Source of the DNA: Scedosporium boydii
Lineage: Eukaryota > Ascomycota > Sordariomycetes > Microascales > Microascaceae
Direction of reading: 5' to 3'
Length of the DNA stretch: 64,000 nt
Assembly: GCA_002221725.1 (NCBI GenBank)
Contig: NJFT01000043.1
Location: 124,001 to 188,000 of the forward strand
This document shows positions 1 through 13,013 of this stretch, piece after piece. A program made the position numbers and the translations under genes. The notes under the pieces were generated by a model. The model made no database searches. It had not been told where the DNA came from and worked only from the letters and a program-made list of their open reading frames with translations. Every line of letters begins with the position of its first letter. Position 1 is the first letter of the stretch.

Positions 1-3000
1 ACCGACGCTTGCACTTTTCTGGCCTTCCCCAACAGGCCATCGATCAATGCAAGCAACGCCTCCTCCAAGGACATAGGTTTTACCTAGTCGTATCTCAAGC
101 CCTCTCTGAGACGATACAAAAGCTGGTGAACCACCTCTCTACGGATGGCGCGAGTGGCCAAATCATCTCCCTAACGGACATCTATCACTGTGCTCTACAT
201 GGCGACCATAAGATGGCTACCGAGATGCTCGTCGCACACCATCAAAGCCATCCAAACCTCCCAGCACACCTCACCCCCGGTGCGATTGCTTGGGAATGGA
301 GGTTCAACATGTTTGGGAAGCTGATCATGTCCGGCCAAATGCAACTTCGCGTATGGGCGGTTGGTCACATGTGTAGCGACCTTGTCATGTTCTGGAGACG
401 GTGTGGTGATGGCCAAGATGACTTGACTCTGTTTCTCGCCTACTTCGCTGAATATCTGATGCGGACAAAACTCGTTGAGTACATTCTGGGCCCAACATGC
501 CACCCCGAGATAACTCTCGAGAGCGGCAATGTCGTGGGTTTCCTGCTTGTAACGAAGTTCTACCAAAAGGAGCAGACGGACTTACTCTGGCAGACAATCA
601 CTTCCAGCCAGGACCGCCGAGTAGCCGATGCCTTGACCCGCATGGCTGCTAACATCATGCATCTTTGCGACCAAGATCACCTCCTTTATTTCTGCGAGAA
701 GCTCGAACTTCTCCCCATCGAATCTTTTGACAATGCTTCCATCCGCCACTTTTGTGAGCAGGTGTTTAAGCAACTCATGGCAAAATTCCAGGGCGAACGC
801 CAACTCTTAAACTTCCTTCCCTATGAACTGTGTCTCCGGCTTCTCCGAGAATCGTCAGTCTGCTCAGCTCAATCGCAGATTGCCTATCCCGAGATCCAGG
901 CCTTCGCAACCCAGAAACTCCGTGAGCTACACCAATACGGACCGGACCGTGAGGGCCGCCGGCGATTGTATCTGACTTGCATCGAAGACATTGCTGCGAA
1001 GTCACCTACTACCCTCGGAAGCCTGTGTGGGTTGTTCATCTCAATCCGCCATGCCCTAGGCCCGGAGCTCCAAGTCTTGATCGCCGAGCACAATCTTAAC
1101 AGTCTCCTTGTCGATGAGTTAGAGCACGCCATATCTCTCTGCAATCAGACCAATGGCCTTTACGTCTTGACTGGAGCTAGCAATACGCCTCGCCGAGATT
1201 TCATTTATAGTCTAATTTGCCATGAACCCGACTCCTTGACGGCCGAACTCGGGAAGAGACTTTGGGATATGATGGTCGGCCCGAACTCTGCGTCCGTAGA
1301 AGATCGAGTTTCCGGGTGGCACATTCTCAATGACGCTGCTTCACAGGCCGGTTTTGATACTTCTTTCATGTCGAGCTGCCTCTCGATCCACTTCCCAACT
1401 CTGCCCGCTCATTGTTTTAGCGAAGGGGCGTTGCGTTTCCTTAAGGACGAAATCGTCCCTCGCATCTACAACAACCTGATCACGCTTGACAATGATGAGA
1501 GCGTCGCAAATAGTGGAATCGAAGAACTCTGGCGAATGATTCTGACCGCACCTGACCAGGCCGTCTCCGACGCTGCCATCGACGTGTTAGTGAGGGATAT
1601 CTATATAGATAGCAAGGCTATCTTGGATTACCCGCACTATCGTGCCCGGAAAGTTCATCTTGGACTTGTGAACCGTTGTTTGAATCAATTACGCGACGCT
1701 GCGAAGAAACTTACGTCCTTCAACGACGGCACAACGAGCGGCGATGACGAGTCCATGGTTATCGTGGCGACGGACACCCAAGTATTAGAGCAGGAGCGCA
1801 TGTTCATCCGCTCACTGGCCGTATTGCGACAGTTCCTCCAGGCCCACCAATCCAAGGCTCACTTTGCAACAGCCGATCTTCGGCCGCTCATGCCTCCCTC
1901 CCCAACCATGGTTGTGGGAGAGTCAGCGGAACTCAAGTTTCAGTCATTTGACGGTGATAAACAGACGGAAGTTCAGCCCCTGAACATCGGTCGCCAGAAT
2001 ACTGCGGCCTCTTTACTGGCTAGCCTGCGGGAGGCGACGGGGTTCGAAAATTATCGGATCTATTATAAAGGAAAAGTCTTCATACCGGATGAGACCAAGA
2101 TTTGCAAATCCCTAGAAGACTTGAGTATCCACGATGGTCTGATTCTGGTCAAACGTGAAGAAGAGGGCGCGCCTCCATCTTCGAGGATGCGGCCAGGGGC
2201 ATCTCCTCTTGAGATTGCAATCCTCTCCCACTTTGAGGAGCTCTGGGGCTACCTAAGTTTGGAAGAGAAGTTTGCGCAGGAGGTAGGCAAAATCCAACGG
2301 CGTCGCTGGTTAGTGACTTTTTTTTCTGAGTCTTGACACTAACCTTGCTTTTCTCCAGATCTACCAATTTCTCATCAAACTCCCTGCGGATAGCCACATC
2401 CTGGAAGTTCTTGACTCGAGTTCAACCCCATATCTCGACGTGTTCCCTCTCGGCCAGCCGTTCAAGTGCCTCTATGCCCTCTACGCTCTCGTCGAGTACA
2501 CGGATGCCGCGAGGCGCAAGACTATGACGGCATTGCCCAGTTTTGAAGATGACGCATCAAATGATGGCTATCGAGAAGCCATGGAGAGAGCAGTGATGCT
2601 AAACTTTGCAGCGGTTGCCGACCCCGATGTCATTGACAAATGTCCCACCGGACACTTGAAGTCCCAACTGAGCCTGCAGTTGATGACAAGCCTCGTTGAT
2701 CTTCTCTCGTCGTGGCAGACGACAGTAACGAGTGACGAGATGGACTGGTTTGAAAATGCACCGCCTTTGCTGCGTCTTTTAACAATTCTTCGAGATGCTA
2801 TATCTAAACCGGGTGATGAAAACTCCCTTCGACTGATTCCCACGACATTTACTGCCATCCTGCTGCTATGTGCTGTTAGTTCTGGATATTGGGATGATCT
2901 GACGAAGACAGACGCTTTTGGGTTGCTCACTCAGGATCTCCTCCTTCACCCTAAATTCGTTATTAGGGAAAAGATTAGCAAGGTCATAAAGAACGCTTGC

Positions 3001-6000
3001 ATGGATCAAAAGTATGTTTGCGTCCGTTATCTTCCAGTCACCGAGGCTAACACGAATCTTGGTATACAGTAGTCGCCTCAACGTCAAGATGGCTGAGTTT
3101 CTCTGGCCCTACATCTCCGGCATTGTTCCGAAGCTGGTCGAGCACCCCGCTTCTTGCAACGAAGGGTTTGATCTAATTGAATTCCTAATCCTCAAGCTCT
3201 TACCAAAGCTGTCTCCTGTCCTCGACTTGGCGCAGCTTGCGGAGCAGTCTTGCACTTTGCTTCTCGACCTTCACTCGTCCGAGGTAAGTTTAAGTTGCCT
3301 GTGACTTAGTGAAAATCAAGCAGTACGCTGGAGCCTTCCCAGACACTGACGCCTTATTTTTAAAACTCTTTAGGATATATGCGACCCCGATCCAGATGAC
3401 TACGTCGTCGGGGGGCTCGTGAAGCTTTTGCACTGCTGCATCGAGCTTGACAGCTCAATTGCCGACCCAAGCAGCATGTTGTTTAGGCGGTAAGACCTTG
3501 CGCCCGGCTGAGTCAAATCGCCTGCACATAATCCCCCAATGCCTTCATTACGATGTAGCTTGCTAACGCCTCATTCGCTAGTGGGACCGCAAGGGACTTG
3601 CTCTGGCGCTTCCTCTTCCCCGTGTCTAGGGAACTCGACGAGGCGCCCTCAACTGTTCTCTTGAACCGTAATAGCAGAGAAAGGCTATATAACATCATCT
3701 TTGATCTCGTAAAGAGGGATGAACAGCAATTCAAATGGCTGCTAGAAGACCTTCGGCAGTTGGTTCCATTTGATAAGGATGAGGATGGTAGGCTTGACCC
3801 GTTTATACACCTTTTCCTTCTCGTTGGTACTTAATGCTGATTTTCTGGCGACAGAGCCGTATCATTACGAGCTTCCCTTGCAGTTCGAACGCTCGAAAGC
3901 TATCCGCTCCCCTTGCGGCTACGTCGGATTGCGTAACCTCTCTAACACCTGTTACCTGAACTCTCTCTTCACTCAACTCTTCATGAATACGGATTTCCGG
4001 CGGTTCATTCTGGGCGCTACAGTCAGAGACGGAGCGAATCAGAAGTTGCTCCACCAAACGCAGAAGCTATTTGCCTTCATGCAGGAAAGCATTCGACGTT
4101 TCGTTGATCCGTACCTCGTCGTGGGGTGCATAAAAACCTATGACGACACTTTGATCGATATTCATAATCAGATGGACGTGGACGAGTTTTACAGTCTTCT
4201 TTTCGACCGCTGGGAATCGCAGCTTTTGAATGCGGACGACAGAAAGATTCTACGCTCGTTTTACGGTGGACAGCTCGTGCAACAGGTCAAGTCCAACGAG
4301 TGCGAGCATGTCTCGGAGCGGCTCGAGCCATTTTCCGCAATTCAATGTGACATCAAAGGGAAGGGTACCCTTCAGGATAGCCTTCAAGCCTACGTTGGGG
4401 GAGAGATTATGGAAGGCGGTAAGCACTAGTTTCATCTTTTTTGACGCCTGTGGTCGCGCGACAGCTAACGTCTTTTCTTTAGACAACAAGTACAAATGCT
4501 CGACTTGTGACAAACATGTCGACGCTGTCAAGCGGTGAGTACTCCTCTTCGTAGTCTCCACTATTGATGTTTTCCCTTGTTTTATAGATAAATACTGACG
4601 CATGAGGACAGGGCATGCTTGAAGGACATTCCTGATAACCTTATTTTCCACCTCAAGAGGTTCGACTTTAACTTGAGAACGATGCAACGCAGCAAGATCA
4701 ACGATTACTTCTCGTTTCCGACTAAGATCGACATGCGGCCATACACGATCGACTACTTAGCCGATCCCGAATCTCCCGGCCCCGAGGATATTTTCGAGCT
4801 CGTCGGCATTCTCGTGCATTCTGGCACTGCAGAATCTGGTCACTACTATTCCTACATCCGTGAACGACCGTCGTCCGGCAGTGGCGAAACGTGGATCGAG
4901 TTTAATGACGACCTTGTGAGCTCATGGGATCCAGAAACGATGGAGTCCTCGACTTTTGGTGGGCCGGATTTCCGTTACGATAACAATGGTATCGTCTACG
5001 ACAAGAACTACAGTGCCTACATGCTCTTCTACCAGCGATCCGGCAAACTGCAAGTCGACGAAAAGAGTCTGACAGTTCCGCTGAAGGTGGATATTCCTGC
5101 AGAGATTCTGGACCACATCCGGAACGAAAATACTTACATCCTTCGACGGCACTGCCTCTTCGATCCCAACCACGCCACATTTGTTCGTCGGATTTTCGAG
5201 CAATGCATAAATCGTGGTAAGACGTGCTCCGAGGAACATAAGGTGGAAAAAATTGCGATGCACGCCGCTCTGGGACACCTCGATCAGGTAGTTAGCAGGA
5301 CAAAGGACGTTCCAGACTTTGCCCAATACTATGAAATGCTCAATGGCGCAGTGCTCAAATGCGCTCGCTGTGCGCTTTGCCTCTTCAAGTATTTCAGGGA
5401 CCGACACGAGTCTTTCCGGATATTAATTCAGAGAAACCCAGAGCCGTTGGTCCGAGCGGATTGCGGCGAACTTTTGATAACGGCGATCGCCAAAATCAAG
5501 CAAGAATTCCCCGAGGTATACGGCGTAACGGAGAATGCGTTGGATCGGGACAACTTGGAAGGGTGGTTCCACACACAGGAGTCCGTGGTGGCCCAGGTGC
5601 CACTCCTCTTCGACACACTCTGGCTAACATTCCAGATTCATCTGCGATCCTGGAACGAGGTGTTCGGAACCATGTTGAGATTTGCCAGGTTCGGAGAGCT
5701 TGAGACGGTAATGCTCCTCAATAGCGATTTCCTGTCGAGACTGCTTCGCATCATCCAAGCCGACTCGTCGTTAGACCTCGCGCCTAATTACCAGAGGATG
5801 ATGACGAACGTGCTTAGGCGGGGTCTCAACAGGCCGCCCAGCTATGAGACCACAATTACCCTCGCGGACCATTTGATGTCTGCCTTGCACCCTGTCCTTA
5901 GCCCAGATACCATCGTGGAGAAGGCAGAGGACCGACTCCTAATGTATCTTCACGGAGAGACAACCCCTCCGTGGACGTCAGTCGAAGTGTTTACCGTTCA

Positions 6001-7017
6001 CCAAGAATGGACAACAACTCCCGGAAACAGTATTTTTCTGAGCAAGCTTATTGAGATCAACCAAGCCCCAAAGGCCACCGACAACATAATCGAGAGGCTT
6101 GTGCAAGCAAATCGACAACTGGATCTTAAGGTGTTCCAAACTCTACGCGCCAATATAACCGGGCAAATGCTGCAAGGACATTACAACGGCCCTTACCTGA
6201 GAGCGGCGGTGACATACTGCAAGTCTGGTGAGGATGACGAGATGATCCTGCGTATGCTCGTGCACGTCGCGGCACAGTGCCGACAGCTGAACAACACAGA
6301 AGGGCGAGCCTTTTTAGACTTCTTCCAAAGTCTGTACGCGCCTCCCGGACCGAACGCTGCTCTCTCTGCCTGGTCCATCTTTTTCAATATGACGGCACAA
6401 ATCCCCAAGTGGACTCCGTATCTACTCGGTTACTACGACGGAGAAGTTAGATGGCAGACGGAAGAGTTCATCCAGAAAGCCATTTTCGACTGGGGCACTT
6501 CGCCAACCTTTGGCGAGGAAGCAGGCGGAGAGAGGCGAAAGGAGGTGCTCGTCTCAGCGGCGCGAGAGATGGGCTTCAACTCCCTCATCTACCTCCGCGA
6601 CCACTTTATCCAGCGCAGAGTGCATGTGGCGCGAGATATGGTACTCCCGCTACAGCGAGCTGTGGCTCGGGCGTCGGCGTATTTTAACATTGAGCCGGAA
6701 GAGGGTAGCCCTGACCAGGAATTCGCACAGTTGAGCCAAAGTGAGTATGCCCTGAATGGAAACTCCCATTTCTGGGTTGAGGAAGCTAATCCTTTTTTTT
6801 TCTTCTTCTTTTGCAGCGGTGCTCGAAGCGATGAAACGAATCACCGTGGACGAGCTGGAGGAGGATGGATCAGGTATGTTTACATGAATCAGTGCACGTA
6901 TCTGCCACTGGATACAGTGATCGACTGACTGATAGAACAGAGTGGGATAATTCCTGCGGATCCTCGGCCGGGGACATCGAAGCCTTTGACACATTGGGGG
7001 ACGCGGATCTCCAGTAG
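1..7017 (+). CDS. Large ubiquitin-specific protease (USP9X/USP34-like, peptidase C19), 5' partial
   Basis: The frame is open from base 3 with no start codon, so the gene begins upstream; 2125 residues are visible. Exons: 3-2312, 2359-3011, 3070-3283, 3374-3489, 3582-3787, 3855-4418, 4483-4534, 4612-6740, 6817-6873, 6941-7017. After a long helical region comes a ubiquitin-like domain (visible residues about 645-720). The USP catalytic domain follows: Cys box GLRNLSNTCYLNSL (Cys at visible residue 1199, bases 3950-3952), a zinc-ribbon CxxC (KCSTCDK) and the His box ESGHYYSYIRE (His 1449, bases 4841-4843). A helical tail of about 650 residues follows. The family cleaves ubiquitin from substrates; this architecture matches the very large USP9X/USP24/USP34 group. 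All catalytic motifs seen are intact. The first visible splice is the least certain: the better donor GTTAGT at 2309 breaks the frame, whereas GTGACT at 2313 keeps it. Confidence 0.93.
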
Positions 7018-9879
7018 CTCCATCCACAACGCGTCAGTCTCCTTTGTCCTCTTCACTCCGACTCGCCAACTTGAATGACCCGAGAGATGATGTACGAGAA
7101 ATAGAAAACGGGAGTTTGTGCTTTACAGCGCCAAATTGCGCTTGGCCTAGCGTGGCGATGAAGATACGATTATGACTTGAAGCGTCTTTTTGCTGGATTC
7201 CACACGCTATTCTTTTCTTTCAGCTCTATTACGCCCTGCATTTCATGGATGCAGGGATGGATGAGTGGCAAATGGAAGTATAAGACGTGAAAAAGGGTGC
7301 ATTGAAGGGTGCAACGCGAAGGAGCAGTTGCTCATGCTTAGTGTCCATTCCTCGAGTGCTTTTGTTTTTTCATTCTTTTCTTTTCTTTTCCCTTTTTTTT
7401 GCTTTATTTTTGGGCCCCCTTTGATTCTTGCACAGATGGACGGGGAAGACAAGAGGGGGACACGGCGTACTTAAGGAAAGATCACGACTCTTTTGTGTAC
7501 ACATTGCTCGCGCGCATTCATACACAAACACTACTTGGAAAACCCGGCGCGGTTTCGAGGCGCAAAAGAGGGAACGAGGACAATGGAAACATTTTTTTTT
7601 TCTGTTTTTGCAAGGATGGAAAAGGCAAGGGAGGACAGGAAACTGGCTCACTGGCCGTCGACGAGTGAAAAACTGGGGTCGTCGCTTTTGATTTTGTTTC
7701 TTTTCTATTTCGGCTTTGCCTCTTCTTTTTGTTCTACATCTTTAAGTCTTTATCCAGTTGTTTCGTGACTTTTAATAGGGCAGAGCGGATAATTGGACTG
7801 ACCGATTAAGACAAGATGCATTTGCCTTTTTTTTCCTCAACTTTTTCTTTCTCTTCACTCCCTCAGATTTCACTGTCTGTTTTCCTCTGTGTGTTATGTA
7901 CTACGAGCTATGGAACTGACGATAATTTCTGGACGTGATGCAGAACGATGAACAAAGTGTGTTGGCCACCACTAGGGTCCGTTTCGCCGATCCCCACGTT
8001 GTTCCCAATCCAAAGTCATCAACGGTGCCTGTTCATGTCTGGTGTAAAAGACGATGGCTTGTCCGGATAATTTCCAGATTATTCTCTGAGAAAATCATGG
8101 GCGCTTAGAGAATACATGTAAATTCTCAATAGCTTTTCCTTTGGGTCTCTTTCCTTTGGTGATGCCGTTGTTGCCGTTATTCCGGGCGCATTCCCAAAAT
8201 AGAGAAGGCAGGACGAGACCAAGATGCAGGAAGACATGAAGAAAAATGGCAAAAAATAGACATTACAAGTCTCAGGATGGCTCACACATGAAGAAAGGAT
8301 GGCCAACTCGGGCAGCCATGTTTCGTGTGTGAGATGAGCTGAGCTTTGCCGCCGCAATGGACGCCCTTTCTCTCGAGGCGGGAGCCAACACCATGTCGGG
8401 ATAGGGATGGGGATGGGGGTTGATGATGACTGGGAGGGCAAGACATAATCACAGCTGTCTATCAAAGGCTCATCAAATCAAAAACGAGGCTACCATCTCC
8501 CATCGCGATTCCAAATTTGGAATCGACTAGTGGCTTTTTTCTTTCGGCACCCGGCGCTTGGGCTCTCCGTTGCCCTGGTTGCTGGAAAATGCATGGGAAG
8601 AGGAGAGTGGCGGGGAGAGGAGAATGATACGGAAAATTATTAGATGTTGGTGAGCTTGCCTGAGGTTAGAGTTCCTGGGGCTACGGTTGGTTGGGTGAGA
8701 TGTTCTATTATTAACAACAAGGGGAAATTTTCAACATTCTTCATCTACAAGTAGTATTTGTGAGATGTAAGACAGCTGCACGGAAGTAGGTCGCGATGCG
8801 GGACTCCGAGAGGTTGAAGCGGCGATGACGCGATGCAGGGTGATACCCGATCGCGCTTGCGGTCACAACTTGAGGTGTGTGGTGTGTGGCTGGGGGTACA
8901 AGGGTTCAATGTTGTCTGTCCACCCATTGTCCACCCATTGTCCACGGTGTGTGTCCTGTCCACATGTGCTGAGGTCATTGGTACGGTCACTTGGTACGGT
9001 CAATTGGTACAAGTACTGTCTTGACTTGCTTCCTTCCTTCCACATACAATACATGTCTTGGTGGCCGGGCTTCTCTTTCCTCGGCTTCACTTATTAGTCG
9101 GCCTGATGCAACGGGTCGAGGCCGCTTCAACGTGGATGTCATGGCAGCCAAGTTACTGGCCCGTCAAACAATGTGATTAACCTCTTGAGGGTTTTTCTCA
9201 ATATCAAATGTGATAAGGCTTGCTTTCCCTCTTCGCTAGTGGCCACTTGGTCTGTGGGAGAGGCGTTCACGCTCAGCTGCCCCTGTGCCTTGCATTCTGC
9301 GTCGGTTGTAGATTCAAGATTGAGGTGGTGGTGGTGGTAGAGTAGAAAGGACGCTCAGGCTCAGGAGCAATTCCTGTCCATCTGAATGTCCAACTGGTAG
9401 TAGACGATTCCGTGGTCCCGAGATTTTCGCAAACATCCACTTGGACATTAAGAATTACGCCCTTGATTTAAGGTTTCTTGCTCAAGCGTAGATCTTCTCT
9501 TCCTTTTTCGACTGGGCCATGTTCCTACCCCTTCTATTTTTGCACATGCGGACACCAACGGCCGAAAGCCGCACGACTTCACTGTGATTGGTCGCGCCCG
9601 AACAGGACCAAGGCGCTCTTGCCCAATGCACCAGAAATAGCACAACTGCGTCACTAGCGCGATGTCCCTTGCTCCTTCCAAATTCCTTCCCACGTCACGT
9701 CATGCCGCTAGGCGCCTAGAACAATTGCCAGCCAATCAGCGCGGAGCTAGGGTGACAAGCCATTTGGTCACAACGTCGTCCCCCGCATGTACTCCGTACT
9801 TTCCCAGTGGGCAGGCTGGCGGGCTTGAAGAGTACAGGGGCCTTTCCCTGGTGCATTGACAGTGCCCTATTATGAAGTA
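7018..9879. other. Intergenic, no gene seen
   Basis: No ORF here has recognisable similarity or consistent coding character. The first 800 bases are rich in T and C runs and probably include the USP 3' UTR. Short tandem motifs occur: three TGTCCAC units around 8919-8950 and three TTGGTAC units around 8990-9012. They look like simple local duplications. Confidence 0.6.
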
Positions 9880-10071
9880 ATCCTCTACAGGGATCTTAAA
9901 CGTTAGCGTAGGAGATCAGATTCTACCACCTGACATATCTCGTTACAAGTACTATATAAGCATTTTCAAATATAAATTGTTAAAAGATATACCTATTATA
10001 CACTTTATCTAGGATATGTTAGGTGGTGGCAATAATCTCTCGCACTAACGTTTAAGATCCCTGGAGAGGTT
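9880..10071. mobile_element. MITE-like element with long terminal inverted repeats and TA target duplication
   Basis: The two ends are inverted copies over about 58 bp with one 1-nt gap. The shared core CAGGGATCTTAAACGTTAG is identical at both ends, and a second block (ACCACCT, then ACATAT) pairs further in. Immediately outside lie TA dinucleotides (9878-9879 and 10072-10073), as expected for Tc1/mariner/pogo-type insertion. The roughly 75-bp interior is AT-rich and non-coding. At 192 bp with no ORF it would depend on a transposase encoded elsewhere. Only one copy was noticed in this window. Confidence 0.8.
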
Positions 10072-11115
10072 TAGATCAATGGTGGAGAGCACCGAGATCC
10101 TGACTCTGCCAGTCCTGCTTAGTGCATCCGGACGTTTTCTACTGGCCGGGTACGAACTACAAACTGCAAAGTACAAAGTACAGCGAACAAGGACCAGAAC
10201 CGAGGATTTTGTGACGAGGTGAAATGCCAGCGCTTAGCGATCGAATTTGGGAGAATACCACGGGTCTCCTCTGCTGCTCTCCTCTCCCTGGAGACCTGCA
10301 CTCAGCGGGATTGATGATTGATGCTATTTCCGACGACGCCTCAAAGCCACCATCATCTCCGATTCGTCTCGAAGTACTTCCTCATCCTCAGGCACCACAC
10401 TGTTTACCACGTTCCTTGCGCTCTGGGCTACCCCTGACTGGCCTGTTGGCCTGTTGGCCTGCGTGCAGACCGCCCAGCATGAACATGACGGATAAGGTTA
10501 GCCACTTCGGATCGTCTCCATTCTGAATCTGATGTCGCCGCCTGGACTGGGGCGGCTTCTGTTGTTACCAATTTAGATCTTCGAGCCGCCGTCCTATCCC
10601 TGATAGGCAAGCTAGCCGTTTTCAAACATGAAACAGACCAAGATGAAAACCTAGCTCGTTTCAAATCTTTGGCCTTGCCGCTGAAGACCTTGTTTCTTTT
10701 TTTAACTTAGGTTTTGTTTCGTCTCCGCTTTTGTGCGTGCTTTGGGTTACCACGACCGAACCCTTGGGAGGAGTTTCCGGGTGCATCTGGCATATAAGTC
10801 CCGTCCGGACCCCATCACAAGCTTCATCGTGATGCTTTCGTGCATCAGCGTCCCTCGACAAACAAATCGCCTCGCATGAGCTCCTCGATGATCAATTTCC
10901 AGTAGAGGGACAAAGTCTGAAACTGTGGTAGAGGCATTCGTTTGCTCTTCTCTTTGCAGTTCTGACTTGGCTGTCTTATCACTCATTCTTCTCCCGTTCC
11001 ATCGCCATATTTTACTTAGCTTTGCCATTCATTCCGTCATTTATTTATTGCTTTTCGAGAAAATAAAAAGAAGAAAGGAGAAGAGGCAAAAGAGGCAAAA
11101 AAGGGATCCATCACG
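10072..11115. other. Intergenic, no gene seen
   Basis: This is probably the promoter and leader of the gene starting at 11116. It contains a small GGCCTGTT tandem duplication near 10439-10460 and no credible coding exon. Confidence 0.5.
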
Positions 11116-12799
11116 ATGACCCTCTCGAAGGATTGCATTTCCATGCCCCTCGAGGCTGGAACCTCCCTCCTCGACACCCACCACATTCCCACTCGCCTCA
11201 ACGACGCGCTTGAATACGCCGCCCGCCGGCTCGCTCGCAAGTCCATGCAAATTGCTCTCGTAGCAGTCTGTCGCGAATACCACACTCCCTCCATGCTTCC
11301 CGTATGCAATAGCCCTGTCTTCGCTCCACCGTCCTCGCCAGAACTCGCCCCAGCACCCTCTCGGACGGGATTCGCAGCTTCTTTCAAGAAACGGCTCATG
11401 AGGTCAAACACCCATCCTATCTTGACGATATCTTCGCCTAGCAACAACAGCGGTGATTGGGCCCTGCGCAGCGCTACCGCCTCGCCGACTTGGTCAATCT
11501 CTTCCGAGACCACAACGTATAGCTCAGCTTCGTCCAAGCCCAGCTGGCCTTGCACTCCCGCCACTCCCGGCACCCCTATGTCGGCTCCGCCCATGACACC
11601 TTGCACTACTGCGTCGTCTCTTACGAACGAGTCGGGTTCCCTGTCTCCTACCGCTTCCGGTATTAGGTTGGTACATGGCGATGTACTCTGCCCCAAGGAC
11701 GAGCAAGTGGTGAGGGAGGTTCTGGAAAAAGCCTTTCGAAAATATAAAATAGGGTAGGCATCTTAAATCATTGTGTCACAAGAATTTCTCCGAGATCACC
11801 CCCTCTAACACCCTCCGCAGAAACCAGTGGCTCCCGCCCGTCGTCCACCCTTCCACCTATGGCCTGACCGATGGCATCATCCGCCGATCTCTCCGCCAAG
11901 ACGAAACCCTCTTCTCCTCCCATGGTCTCACACTCTATTGTCTCGACCGCCTCTACACCTTCAAATCCGCCCTCTCTAGCTACTCCCGCTCAAAATGTCC
12001 CCGTCGGCTGGAGGATGCCGTCGACGAACTGCGGCGTCTCTTTCTCGCAGGCGGCGGCCGGAAAGTCTCCAAAGCAGACATAATCCGTTCTTACGACTGG
12101 CTGAGTGTCAGCGACGCGGCACTGGCCGACGTGGATAGGATGTATCGCCGTGCATACGGAGGACCAGACGAGATTGGGGCCATCGAAGGGATGCCGATGC
12201 GAGCTGACCCACTTGACGAAGTGAGCATCGAACTCGAGAAGATGGAGACGTGCTCCATTGATAGTATAAGGATCGAGATTGAAGAGGCAATCGAAGACAT
12301 TATTTTCATCCAACGAGCAGATGATGTCGTTTCCCCCCTCGAAGCGAACTGGCCCCTTCCCTCTCAGCCGCTCATCATCTTAGATCGGCCTACGCCCATC
12401 GTTTCTACTCCCATTGGCTGGAAGCCCCCCATCCCAATGCTGCGGCTCCAGACCACTTTTGTTGAAGGATACGCCGAGAAGCCCAAGGACGTACCGAAAG
12501 GTAAGCACGAGGAGGTGGAGGAGGAGGAGGAGGAGGAGGAGGGAGAAGGAGATCTCACAGCGAGGCCCGAGCGGGCGACACTGAGACCGTTATGGCCGAC
12601 TATTGGCCCTGGTGCATCGATCGATGAGGTTCTCAGGAGCCCTGATACGAGAACTTCACGGTCATCGGATATGTCGAGGCTTGGACCGATGACGCCGAAT
12701 GGATACGATGATATATCGCCTGTGACGAGGGGGGAATGGGGATTTTTGTTTTCGGAACCGACGTTCCGAGTGAAGACTGCGGCAGTGGAAACGTTTTGA
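11116..12799 (+). CDS. Hypothetical protein, two exons, 538 aa
   Basis: Two reading frames join through one intron at 11754-11820 (GTAGGC...CTCTAACACCCTCCGCAG). Removing these 67 bases restores a single frame, and the branch point is a good match. The product is 538 residues with no recognised domain. The N-terminal third is Ser/Thr/Pro-rich and probably disordered. The middle (about residues 190-330) looks folded, with regular charged helices. A run of glutamates follows, encoded by a GAG repeat at 12511-12545. No signal peptide or membrane segment is visible. The start at 11116 is the first ATG of the frame. The gene converges on the PRCC-like gene, with 214 bases between stop codons. Function unknown. 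Confidence 0.75.
12511..12545 (+). repeat. GAG-type microsatellite inside a coding exon
   Basis: A GAG/GTG trinucleotide tract encodes a glutamate run in the 538-residue hypothetical protein. A comparable TTC tract (GAA on the coding strand) lies at about 13450-13471 in the neighbouring PRCC-like gene. Such tracts often vary in length between strains. Confidence 0.8.
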
Positions 12800-13013
12800 T
12801 GGATTTTTTTTTCTCTCTTCTTCTTCTGGATTCTATTCCATGTCTTGTCTAGGGACTTTCAGGTAGTATGGTGTTTGGAGGTCATTTGATAGCGAGCATA
12901 ACGAGAATTGTCTTTTCCTTGTTTTTCTAAGTGTATTCATGATATCCCTTTCTGCAAAGAACCGTATAAAAAAGAGAATACAAAATAAAACCCCCATCTT
13001 CTCAACTCTTATT

